Below the pieces are notes generated by a model. That model was not told the DNA's origin. It saw only the letters and a list, made by a program, of their open reading frames with translations, and made no database searches. Below, piece after piece: positions 44,365 to 52,749 of a stretch of 64,000 bases of DNA. How positions within the stretch are numbered: the first letter of the stretch is position 1; each line of letters opens with the position of its first letter. The DNA is from Parvibium lacunae. Lineage in GTDB: Bacteria > Pseudomonadota > Gammaproteobacteria > Burkholderiales > Burkholderiaceae_D. The translations under genes were made by a program, and so were the position numbers. The stretch covers positions 558,001-622,000 of the forward strand of contig NZ_QPGB01000001.1 of NCBI RefSeq assembly GCF_003335215.1, read 5' to 3'.

Positions 44365-45789
44365 ATGACCCCCACCCTAATTGCCGTTGGATCACCTAGC
44401 CTCGCGGTAGACTTTGATCTCGCCACCCTACAGCGCTTGAGTACCAACGGCCCCCGTTATACCTCCTACCCAACCGCAGACCGATTTGCCTCTGATTTCA
44501 CGGAAAAAGATTATATTTTGGCAACACGCGAAAGACGTGAACGTGGCCTGCGGGCGCCGCTATCGCTTTATATTCATATCCCTTTTTGTGAGAGTGTTTG
44601 CTATTACTGTGCCTGTAACAAAGTAGTCACAAAAGATCGTCGTAAAGCCAATCATTATTTGAATTACCTAGAACAAGAGATTGCACTGCATGCGCGTCAC
44701 TATGACGGCCAAGACATCGTCAGCCAGTTGCACTGGGGTGGGGGAACTCCAACCTACCTGGAACCCGCTCAGTTGCATCGCCTGATGCAATCTCTGCGCG
44801 AATCGTTTCAGTTTGCCAGTGATGAACTCGGTGAATACAGCATCGAAATCGACCCCCGAACGGTGAATGCTAGTACTCTGAGCGCCCTACGCAGTATGGG
44901 TTTTAATCGAGTCAGCTTGGGGGTACAAGATATTGACCCCAAGGTACAGCAGGCCATTAATCGCATTCAACCGATTGCGCAGACTTTAGATGTCATGGGC
45001 ATGGTACAGCGCCTAGGCTTCAGATCGACCTCGATTGATTTGATTTATGGTTTACCGCATCAGTCTGTTAGCAGCTTCCGGCAAACCATCGATACCATTA
45101 TCGCCGCTCGGCCCAGCCGCATCGCGCTCTACCACTACGCCCACCTGCCCAGCCGCTTTAAACCACAACGCCGTATTGATGAACTGGCGTTACCAAGCTC
45201 AGCAGAAAAATTATTGATTTTGCAATTAGCGATTGAGCAACTTGCTGCTGCGGGGTATGCCTACATTGGAATGGATCATTTTGCCTTGCCAACAGATGAG
45301 CTTGCGATTGCGCAACGGCAAGGTCGATTACATCGCAATTTCCAGGGCTACTCCACGCATGCGCAAGCGGATTTAATTGGCATCGGGGTATCTGCGATTG
45401 GCGCAATGGGACGCAGCTATCTCCAAAATGCCCGCGACCTAGAGACTTATTATGCGCTCTTGGATAACAAACAGCTACCCATTCAGCGTGGTTTGCACAT
45501 GACCATGGATGACCGGATCCGGCGCACTGTCATTCAGAGTTTAATGTGTCACTTTGAATTGTGCAAAAGCGCCGTCGAAGAAATTTACCCGATCGATTTT
45601 GACGCGTATTTTCAAAGCGAATTAATTGCCTTGAAACCGTTTATCGCAGATGGGTTAATTCAACATGAGGGGGATTGGTTAAGTGTCACCCCAAAGGGGC
45701 GTCTAGTCGTTAGAAATGTGGCCATGGTATTTGATGCTTACTTGCGGCAAGGCCAGCCGACGCTAGCGCAATATTCCCAAACCGTGTGA
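44365..45789 (+). CDS. hemN: Oxygen-independent coproporphyrinogen III dehydrogenase
   Basis: 474 residues, radical SAM enzyme that converts coproporphyrinogen III to protoporphyrinogen IX without oxygen. Cluster motif CESVCYYCAC (CxxxCxxC plus the extra Cys), SAM motif HWGGGTPTYL, and PRYTSYPTADRF at the N-terminus, all typical of true HemN rather than HemW. Two earlier in-frame ATG/TTG codons exist but lie before or at the predicted transcript start. First gene of a microaerobic block with safE, ccoI and ccoS. Confidence 0.95.
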   Translation: MTPTLIAVGSPSLAVDFDLATLQRLSTNGPRYTSYPTADRFASDFTEKDYILATRERRERGLRAPLSLYIHIPFCESVCYYCACNKVVTKDRRKANHYLNYLEQEIALHARHYDGQDIVSQLHWGGGTPTYLEPAQLHRLMQSLRESFQFASDELGEYSIEIDPRTVNASTLSALRSMGFNRVSLGVQDIDPKVQQAINRIQPIAQTLDVMGMVQRLGFRSTSIDLIYGLPHQSVSSFRQTIDTIIAARPSRIALYHYAHLPSRFKPQRRIDELALPSSAEKLLILQLAIEQLAAAGYAYIGMDHFALPTDELAIAQRQGRLHRNFQGYSTHAQADLIGIGVSAIGAMGRSYLQNARDLETYYALLDNKQLPIQRGLHMTMDDRIRRTVIQSLMCHFELCKSAVEEIYPIDFDAYFQSELIALKPFIADGLIQHEGDWLSVTPKGRLVVRNVAMVFDAYLRQGQPTLAQYSQTV

Positions 45790-45831
45790 TGAACCCATTG
45801 CGTATATTCATCCCCATACGTTATCTCGACG

Positions 45832-46764
45832 ATGTCTGCTGATCTCCCGACCTTTATTGCACAGCTTTTGAGCCTGTTTACCATGGGACTGTTAAGTAGC
45901 GTTCACTGCCTTGGGATGTGCGGCGGCATTGTGAGTGCCCTCGCTGCACAACGCCGCCCTCCCCGGCCTAGTCATCAGCAAATCAATATTTCTCCCGTTT
46001 TACTGAATAGTCCGGTAGCCCAAATTGGCGTAACGAGACAACCCGCTACAGATAAATCATGTCTTAGCGCCACCCAATTCAGCTTGGCCTACAACGTGGG
46101 ACGGCTCACGACATACACCTTGACCGGGATATTGATCGGCGGACTAGGTAGTCTTTCGGTGGCAGTGGGCTGGTTGCTGCCCATTCAACAATGGCTCGCC
46201 ACCCTCGCTAATTTGCTGCTAATTGCAATGGGATTATATTTACTACGGTGGTGGCAAGGGGTCTTAATTTTAGAAAAAATCGGCACTCGTATCTGGCCTC
46301 TGATTCAACCTTATACACAACAATGCTTACCGCTCGATAGCAAGCCACGGATCTTTATCGCAGGCATGCTGTGGGGCTGGTTACCTTGCGGATTAGTTTA
46401 CTCCATGCTCTTTAGCGCCCTAGCCAGCGGGAGTGCCTGGCGAGGTGGCGCCGTCATGCTCGCCTTTGGCCTAGGAACCTTACCAGCCCTATTTGCATTG
46501 GGTATGGCGATGTCTCAGGCATGGCCAGCCCGATCGGCTATGCCAGAGGTAGAATCTGCGTCTAGCCTCAAGAGGCATCAACGCGAACAGAAGGATATTG
46601 TTTGGATAAATTATCAGCGGCTGGCCGCGGGGTTTATCAGGATGCTACGTGATCCCAGGAGCCACAAAATTGCCGGATTAATAATTTTAGTCTTTGGTCT
46701 GCTCGGTATTTTTAAAATTCATCCGTTTGCTCATATCCCTGGTTTGGCCAGCTTATGTTCCTAG
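45832..46764 (+). CDS. Sulfite exporter TauE/SafE-family (DsbD_2-like) membrane protein
   Basis: 310 residues with about six TM helices, beginning with the family motif GLLSSVHCLGMCGGIVSAL, and later GMLWGWLPCGLVYSML. This subgroup is regularly encoded with ccoI and ccoS and is thought to assist cbb3-type oxidase or copper delivery. Two extra polar loops (about residues 45-75 and 225-250) are present. The end overlaps the ccoI start by 10 bp. Inner membrane. Confidence 0.87.
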   Translation: MSADLPTFIAQLLSLFTMGLLSSVHCLGMCGGIVSALAAQRRPPRPSHQQINISPVLLNSPVAQIGVTRQPATDKSCLSATQFSLAYNVGRLTTYTLTGILIGGLGSLSVAVGWLLPIQQWLATLANLLLIAMGLYLLRWWQGVLILEKIGTRIWPLIQPYTQQCLPLDSKPRIFIAGMLWGWLPCGLVYSMLFSALASGSAWRGGAVMLAFGLGTLPALFALGMAMSQAWPARSAMPEVESASSLKRHQREQKDIVWINYQRLAAGFIRMLRDPRSHKIAGLIILVFGLLGIFKIHPFAHIPGLASLCS

Positions 46765-49511
46765 AAAAGTTGATCACCTCTGGTGTGCCGCTCGTTAATG
46801 ATCCCGCTCATGCACAGACGTCTATGACAAGCAAAGCAGGTTATTTAGGTTATTGTTTCCATTGCGGACAAGAGGTACTCGACACCCCAGTTTTTTATCT
46901 GGACGAAACCGCTCAGGCCATCGCTGAAAAATTGATGCCGCCCTCTCAGAATGGCGCACCACCCTCGCCGCCAATACTCTGTTGCGCCGGTTGCCAAGCA
47001 GCGGCAAATACCATTTTGCGCAGCGGACTGGGTGATTATTATCGACAGCGCCATGCATTAGGATTATCGAGCGAGTTGACGCCTTTACCCGGGCTTGTGG
47101 CGGAGGCACAGAATCTTTGGTTTCCTGCATTGCCTGAGGCGGTCTCAACCGCGATGGATGACACGTGGAGTTTGTATGATTCCCCAGCCACTCAGGCACA
47201 TTTCGCGACCCCGTATGCGCTTGCTGGCACTAATAAAATGGCACTGGAAGCCTATTTTGTTATTACTGGATTACGCTGCGGCGCCTGTCTTTGGTTGATT
47301 GAGCAACAACTGCTCCTCATACCAGGGGTATTGCGGGCAGAAGTCAATTACAGCAACGAGCGCTTGCATTTAATTTGGGAACCCGATGCATGCCGCTTAT
47401 CCCCTATTTTATCAACCTTAGATCGCTTGGGTTACCAAGCCAGACCGTTCGATCCACTGATTCGGGCGGCACAGGCCAAAGCGGATAGCCGCAAGCGCCT
47501 GAAACGACTCTTTGTTGCCGCTATGGGCATGATGCAAGTCATGATGTATGCCTACCCGGCGTACATAGCCGACACAACGACATTAGATCAAAGCGCAAAT
47601 TGGCTGATGCAATGGGCAAGTTTGATACTCACATTACCCGTTGTTGCCTATAGTGCAGCCCCCTTTTTTACCCAGGCATGGCGTGATTTCAAGCATCGTC
47701 AACTGAGTATGGATGTCCCGGTTGCAATCGGCATCGCTGCCGCGTTTTTCGGGAGTTGTTTTAAGCTATGGCAGGATCAAGGTGCCGGCGAAGTTTATTT
47801 TGATGCTGTCACCATGTTTGTTTTTTTTCTACTTCTGGCTCGGCATATTGAATCGCAGATGCGCCAGCAGGCGGCTGCAGAGCTCGATAAATTACAAACC
47901 GTCTTGCCCTCCTCCTGCCTACGTTGGCAGGCAGATGCCGTGACTCAGCCAGGTCTCCAACAAGGGCAATGGCAATCGGTCTCGACCTCAGCCCTGAATG
48001 TCGGAGATCGTATTCTGATCAAGGCAGGAGACACAATCCCCGCCGATGGCCATTTATTGACTGGGCCATCAAGCTTCAATTTAGCTGTTTTGACGGGTGA
48101 AAGCCTACCGATTGATAAGCAGATTGGTGACGCAGTCGTTGCAGGTAGTGTCAACATCACGCAAACGGTTGAAGTTGTCATTAGCGCCGTACCACAACGC
48201 TCCATGCTGGCACAATTGGCAGCAGCAGCAGAACGCGCCGCTCTGAATAAGCCCATGCTGGCGCTTTTCAGTGAACGCATTGCACGATACTTTACTGTTT
48301 CATTGCTCTTGTTTGCACTTCTCTGCGGGAGCGTTTGGTGGTGGTTTGAGGGGGCAGATCAAGCAATCACTATTGCCATCATGGTGTTGGTCGTTTCCTG
48401 TCCCTGCGCACTGTCGCTGGCCGTGCCCACTGTGCAGGCCTGCGCACTCAGTCAACTGATGCGCCATGGAGTCTTGGTTATACGCCCACAAGCCCTGCAA
48501 AAATTGGCCCAAATTAATACGCTGGTTGTTGATAAAACCGGTACGCTCACTACCGGCCACCTCAGTATTAACCAGATTCAAGCGGCAAACGGCTACAGCA
48601 CTGAGGCCGTATTGCAGATTGCCTGTGCCCTTGAGCAGCATAGTCTGCACCCGATCGCGCAAGCCTTCCACCGGCATACTGTTATTACTACAACAACCAG
48701 CGCCGCCAGCCAGGTCAAGCAACTGAGCATCACAGGCAGCAGAGGACAACATGACACGGGTCTAGAAGGGATATATGAAGGCCGGGTCTATCGACTGGGG
48801 GTAGCCAATTTTTCCTTGCCTCATCAGGACCAAAGCGATCTCACCGCCTACTCCAGCCTGTTGTGGAACGTGAAAGCTTCAGATGCCCCACCGGAAGAAT
48901 CGACTAGCCTGAATTTGATACTGAGTCGCCAGACAGAGACCTCTTGGGAGCCTGTCGCACATTTTATCTTGACGGATCAGCCTCGCTCTGAGGCACTGGA
49001 TTTCGTTGAGTATTTACATGATCGTAACCTGAATGTCGCCTTATTGTCTGGGGACCGCACAGCAGCAGTCAGGGATTTGGCCAATAAGACTGGGATTGAA
49101 CGCTGGATAGCCAACTGCAGCCCGGAAACCAAGCGTCATTGGGTGAGCCAACATCAACAGCAGGGTCAAATTGTTGCGATGCTGGGCGATGGGCTGAATG
49201 ACGCACCGGTATTAGCGCAAGCGGATGTCTCCATTGCCATGGCGAATGGCGCGGCATTGGCCCAGTTAAATGCCGATATCGTCTGTCAATTTCCTGGTTT
49301 ATCGCCCGTGCGTGAAGTGCTTCGAGTTGCACGCCAGGCGCACGCCGTGATGCGCCAAAATCTGTATTGGGCTTTGCTATACAATGGCATAGCGATTCCA
49401 GCCGCCGCTTGTGGTTGGCTCAGTGCCTGGCAAGCCAGCCTAGGAATGGCACTCAGTTCGTTGTTTGTGGTGCTAAATGCGCGCCGCGTCACAAAATTAC
49501 CTAGCCATTAA
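46755..49511 (+). CDS. ccoI: Copper-exporting P1B-type ATPase of cbb3 oxidase assembly
   Basis: 918 residues. Exports copper for cbb3 cytochrome oxidase maturation. N-terminal Cys-rich metal-binding region (YCFHCGQEV, CCAGCQAAA), an HMA domain (GLRCGACLWLIE near residue 172), eight TM helices, the translocation motif SCPCALSLAVPT, phosphorylation site DKTGTLTTG, HP motif QHSLHPIAQ and hinge GDGLNDAPVL. The extra Cys-rich N-terminus marks it as CcoI/FixI. ATG 46755 overlaps the upstream gene; ATG 46824 is an alternative. Confidence 0.93.
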   Translation: MFLEKLITSGVPLVNDPAHAQTSMTSKAGYLGYCFHCGQEVLDTPVFYLDETAQAIAEKLMPPSQNGAPPSPPILCCAGCQAAANTILRSGLGDYYRQRHALGLSSELTPLPGLVAEAQNLWFPALPEAVSTAMDDTWSLYDSPATQAHFATPYALAGTNKMALEAYFVITGLRCGACLWLIEQQLLLIPGVLRAEVNYSNERLHLIWEPDACRLSPILSTLDRLGYQARPFDPLIRAAQAKADSRKRLKRLFVAAMGMMQVMMYAYPAYIADTTTLDQSANWLMQWASLILTLPVVAYSAAPFFTQAWRDFKHRQLSMDVPVAIGIAAAFFGSCFKLWQDQGAGEVYFDAVTMFVFFLLLARHIESQMRQQAAAELDKLQTVLPSSCLRWQADAVTQPGLQQGQWQSVSTSALNVGDRILIKAGDTIPADGHLLTGPSSFNLAVLTGESLPIDKQIGDAVVAGSVNITQTVEVVISAVPQRSMLAQLAAAAERAALNKPMLALFSERIARYFTVSLLLFALLCGSVWWWFEGADQAITIAIMVLVVSCPCALSLAVPTVQACALSQLMRHGVLVIRPQALQKLAQINTLVVDKTGTLTTGHLSINQIQAANGYSTEAVLQIACALEQHSLHPIAQAFHRHTVITTTTSAASQVKQLSITGSRGQHDTGLEGIYEGRVYRLGVANFSLPHQDQSDLTAYSSLLWNVKASDAPPEESTSLNLILSRQTETSWEPVAHFILTDQPRSEALDFVEYLHDRNLNVALLSGDRTAAVRDLANKTGIERWIANCSPETKRHWVSQHQQQGQIVAMLGDGLNDAPVLAQADVSIAMANGAALAQLNADIVCQFPGLSPVREVLRVARQAHAVMRQNLYWALLYNGIAIPAAACGWLSAWQASLGMALSSLFVVLNARRVTKLPSH

Positions 49512-49669
49512 TGACAGAGACCCTAGCTATTTTGATTCCGATCAGCCTGCTCATTGTCGGCATCGCGATTTGGTTATTTTTTAAAATGACTGATAGTGGT
49601 CAATTTGATGATTTACGCGGCCCAGCAGAACGGGTGATACAAGACGACGACCGCCCTTCTTCTCACTAA
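49511..49669 (+). CDS. ccoS: cbb3-type cytochrome oxidase assembly protein CcoS
   Basis: 52 residues. One TM helix (ILIPISLLIVGIAIWLFF) followed by the family motif SGQFDDLRGPAERV. The start overlaps the ccoI stop (TAATG). Required for cofactor insertion into the oxidase in other bacteria. Usually followed by ccoNOQP; here fnr comes next on the other strand. Confidence 0.93.
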   Translation: MTETLAILIPISLLIVGIAIWLFFKMTDSGQFDDLRGPAERVIQDDDRPSSH

Positions 49670-49700
49670 ATTGAGATTGTTCGTGTGCAAAAATCGAGGG

Positions 49701-50498
49701 TCAGGCATTACTGCAGTCCTCATCTGGGGTGCCAGAAATGAGCTTTTTTAACTCATCATGGTTTACGATTTCCAGTTCTCGCTGCTCTACTTTTAACCAA
49801 TCTTGTTGCCTAAATTTCGTTAGCAAGCGGCTGATACTTTCGACAGTCAGTCCCAAATAATTACCGATTTCTTCCCGCGTCATCCGCAACTGAAAACGAT
49901 TTGCTGAGTACCCACGTGCCGCGTAGCGACCCGATAAATTCAATAAAAAAGCAGCCAAGCGTTGTTCTGCTCGCATACTGCCCAGCAGCAACATCACGCC
50001 TTGTTCACGGGTGATTTCGCGGCTCATCATTCGATGGAAGTGCCGCTGTAAGCCAGGAATCTCGCGAAAGAGGTCTTCGAGTTGCACAAACGGAACTTCA
50101 CACACTTCGCTATCCTCAAGAGCGATGGCATCACATTGATGAATGTCGGTGGCAATCCCGTCCAGGCCTAGCAATTCGCCTGACATTTGAAAGCCGGTGA
50201 TTTGCTCTGCCCCTGAACTCTCTACCTGAATCGCTTTGAAATGGCCAAAGCGAATGGCATAGAGATATTGAAACTTTTCCCCCATGCGATAGAGCGTTTC
50301 GCCCCGTTTAATTCGACGACGGCGACGGATAATGTCGTCCAAACGACTGATATCCGCTTCTGACAGACCGACTGGCAGGCAAAGATCATGCATTGAACAC
50401 GTGGCACAATGTGTCTTAATTTGGTGCAGGGAGGCTGGAATAGCCGACTGTTTTGGCCCAGAAATGGGGCTAATCGATGAAACTTGTGGCAGTGTCAT
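49701..50498 (-). CDS. fnr: FNR-type oxygen-sensing transcription regulator
   Basis: 265 residues. CRP/FNR family. Cluster ligands C31, C34 and C40 (HCATCSMHDLC) plus C122 (IHQCDA) match the FNR 4Fe-4S pattern. Cyclic-nucleotide-like domain at about residues 45-170, dimer helix, then HTH with recognition helix LTVESISRLL carrying the E-xx-SR that reads TTGAT half sites. Controls anaerobic/microaerobic genes; it lies 3' to 3' with the ccoS operon. A candidate target is the hemN promoter. Confidence 0.96.
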   Translation of the reverse strand: MTLPQVSSISPISGPKQSAIPASLHQIKTHCATCSMHDLCLPVGLSEADISRLDDIIRRRRRIKRGETLYRMGEKFQYLYAIRFGHFKAIQVESSGAEQITGFQMSGELLGLDGIATDIHQCDAIALEDSEVCEVPFVQLEDLFREIPGLQRHFHRMMSREITREQGVMLLLGSMRAEQRLAAFLLNLSGRYAARGYSANRFQLRMTREEIGNYLGLTVESISRLLTKFRQQDWLKVEQRELEIVNHDELKKLISGTPDEDCSNA

Positions 50499-50546
50499 TT
50501 TGCACTCAAGAGCTTAACAAACCTGCCGATAGTATATCCCGTGGAG

Positions 50547-50585
50547 CTTGTTTTACTAAACTACCGCTGCAAACGGTAAAACAAG
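50547..50585. repeat. 10-bp inverted repeat upstream of fnr
   Basis: Arms CTTGTTTTAC and GTAAAACAAG are perfect, separated by 19 nt, about 50-90 bp upstream of the fnr start in the 258-bp divergent gap to the cheY-like gene. It may be a regulator site or a leader hairpin. The remainder of this gap shows no gene. Confidence 0.5.
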
Positions 50586-50756
50586 ATGTCTCGAAGAAAA
50601 AGGAGCTGCTGTTCGGATTCAGCAGGTCACATGAAAAAGTGTCGTAATTTTTCCTCGTTACATGCCACATGACCGGCAGAACGTCAGGCAGAGTATGAAA
50701 AGCACGGCTTTTTGCTATAGGCTAGCGTTAAATATTTAGAGAATGACAGGGCTACG

Positions 50757-51125
50757 ATGACAACACCTATCACAGTTGTTGACGATTCTGCGATGGCCAG
50801 GAAAATGCTGATTAAAGCATTACCTTCCACCTGGGATGTCGAAATTACCCAAGCAGCAAATGGGATTGAAGCGCTCGACGCTTACCGGGCCGGCAAAGCG
50901 GAAGTGATGTTTCTGGATTTACAAATGCCAGAAATGGATGGCTATCAGGCCCTTGAGCAGATGCGTAAAGAAGACTTAAATACATTTGTTATCGTTGTCT
51001 CCGCTGACATCCAGCCAATGGCACAAGAAAGAGTGTTATCCTTAGGCGCTATAGCTTTTTTGAAAAAACCCGTTAATCCCCAAGAAGTGGAAGCGGTATT
51101 AAAACAATATGGGGTCGAACTATGA
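50757..51125 (+). CDS. CheY-like single-domain response regulator
   Basis: 122 residues. Single receiver domain: acidic pair in TVVDDSA, phospho-acceptor Asp in VMFLDLQMPEMDG, Ser in VVSAD and Lys in FLKKPV. No output domain. Its stop overlaps the start of the cheC-like gene (ATGA), so the product is very likely the substrate of that phosphatase. Kinase unknown. Confidence 0.93.
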   Translation: MTTPITVVDDSAMARKMLIKALPSTWDVEITQAANGIEALDAYRAGKAEVMFLDLQMPEMDGYQALEQMRKEDLNTFVIVVSADIQPMAQERVLSLGAIAFLKKPVNPQEVEAVLKQYGVEL

Positions 51126-51736
51126 GCGCCGACTTGCTTAACCAAGATCAGCGTGATGCGCTGCAAGAAGTCAACAATATTGCCATGGGACAGGCAGGTA
51201 AATCGCTGGCTGAACTCTTGGGTGTTTTTGTACAACTCTCTATTCCTCGTATCAATATTGTTGAGGCGGATCTTATTAATGAGTCGATGACCCGCATGGT
51301 GGGTGACGGCAAAATGGTGGCAGCCGTTCGGCAAGCCTTTAGCGGTCCCATGCGCGGTGAATCAATTGCCATTTTTAACGAACAAGGCTATCAAGATCTA
51401 GCCGATTTATGGGGCTATGATGGCAAGCTTGAGGAATCTGTTGAACGCGAGCTATTGCTTGATGTCGCGAATGTCTTGATTGGCTCCTTTCAATCTGGTG
51501 TCGCCCAGATTTTAGGGGTTGATATCAGTTTCTCGGCCCCGTCGATCATGGCTAAAGGCGTACCTGTCAATGATTTGATGAAACTGGATCAATTGACCTG
51601 GAAATACGCAGTTCTAATTGAAGTCAATTTTGCTCTTGAAGCGCGCAACTTTACCTGTCATTTAACTCAATTGATGCCTGAATCGTCCATCGAAAAACTA
51701 CGCGAGTCTATCGATGCTTTCATGGAGTCTTTCTGA
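51122..51736 (+). CDS. cheC: CheC-type phosphatase
   Basis: 204 residues. Two CheC active-site repeats: residues around DALQEVNN fit D-x3-E-x2-N with a Pro 22 residues later (LSIP), so site one is intact. The second repeat (RELLLDVAN, Pro 22 residues later in SAP) reads E-x3-D-x2-N, a swap of the acidic residues. CheC dephosphorylates CheY-P. It lies between the cheY-like gene and a diguanylate cyclase; the three form one operon. Confidence 0.88.
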   Translation: MSADLLNQDQRDALQEVNNIAMGQAGKSLAELLGVFVQLSIPRINIVEADLINESMTRMVGDGKMVAAVRQAFSGPMRGESIAIFNEQGYQDLADLWGYDGKLEESVERELLLDVANVLIGSFQSGVAQILGVDISFSAPSIMAKGVPVNDLMKLDQLTWKYAVLIEVNFALEARNFTCHLTQLMPESSIEKLRESIDAFMESF

Positions 51737-51752
51737 TAAATAGGATTGCTCA

Positions 51753-52724
51753 GTGACGACTGACCCACAACATTTCTTGCCCGCCATTGTCGATAATTTC
51801 GAAGCGGGCATTTTTGTTTTAGATAAAAACATGCAAGTGGTGCTGTGGAACAACTACATGGCGTCGCGCAGCGGTAAGTCCGCGCCAGAGGTCTTAGGTA
51901 AGAATTTATTTGACGCTTTCCCTGATTTGCCAAAAATCTGGTTAGAAAAAAAATTACGTAGTGTTCTCGTTCTAAAAAATTTTGCATTTACCTCATGGGA
52001 ACAGCGACCCTGGCTTTTCCCTTTCTCGCATAATCGTCCGATTACTGGCGGCGTGGATTACATGCAGCAAAACTGCGTATTTATGCCACTCAAAAATACT
52101 GACACAAATGAAATCGAGCATATTTGTGTCACCTTGTTCGATGTAACAGATGTTGCAATCTATCAGCGTCAACTAACCGAAGCACTCGAAAAACTGGAAA
52201 TCAGCAGCATCACGGATGGCTTGACCCAAGTGTATAACCGCCGCTATCTGCAGCAACGCCTTGCCAGCGAATTTGCGCGGGTACAAAGAAGCCCTCAACC
52301 CCTCACGATGTTGATGTTTGACTTAGATCATTTCAAGAAAATTAATGATACCTATGGTCACGTAGGTGGGGATGAGGTACTAAAAACTGTAGCCAGCCGC
52401 GTCAAATCATTGATTCGAGCCCACGATGTCTTTGGTCGTTATGGCGGTGAAGAATTCACATTGATTTTGCCCGATACTGATCAAGCTGGGGCAATGACGC
52501 TAGCAGAGCGAATCCGTCTTGCGATCCAAGCCGAGCCTGTTATGTTTGGTGAAACACCGATCAAAGTTAGCACCAGCATAGGCTTGTGCTCTGTTAACGG
52601 ACAGTTTAATAACCATGAAGCCTGGTTACAGGCAGCCGATGAGGCACTCTACGAGGCCAAGCATAATGGGCGTAACCAGGTTCGCGTCTACGGTCTGCCC
52701 TCTTCCGGCGCAGCCGCTCCCTAG
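51753..52724 (+). CDS. PAS-GGDEF diguanylate cyclase
   Basis: 323 residues, soluble. PAS domain (about residues 8-125; FEAGIFVLDKNMQVVLWNNYMA) and GGDEF domain (about 155-320) with an active site YGGEEF and an RAHD inhibitory site five residues before it. Likely makes cyclic di-GMP. GTG start 51753, 16 bp after the cheC stop. An odd stretch of the PAS domain (SFSHNRPITGG) contains conserved Pro/His residues seen in this operon family. Confidence 0.93.
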   Translation: MTTDPQHFLPAIVDNFEAGIFVLDKNMQVVLWNNYMASRSGKSAPEVLGKNLFDAFPDLPKIWLEKKLRSVLVLKNFAFTSWEQRPWLFPFSHNRPITGGVDYMQQNCVFMPLKNTDTNEIEHICVTLFDVTDVAIYQRQLTEALEKLEISSITDGLTQVYNRRYLQQRLASEFARVQRSPQPLTMLMFDLDHFKKINDTYGHVGGDEVLKTVASRVKSLIRAHDVFGRYGGEEFTLILPDTDQAGAMTLAERIRLAIQAEPVMFGETPIKVSTSIGLCSVNGQFNNHEAWLQAADEALYEAKHNGRNQVRVYGLPSSGAAAP

Positions 52725-52749
52725 GCCCTTTGGCAGCGTACTCTCCAGC

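Noticed and set aside
48300-48752. 150-residue minus-strand frame
   Set aside because: Antisense to the catalytic core of ccoI.
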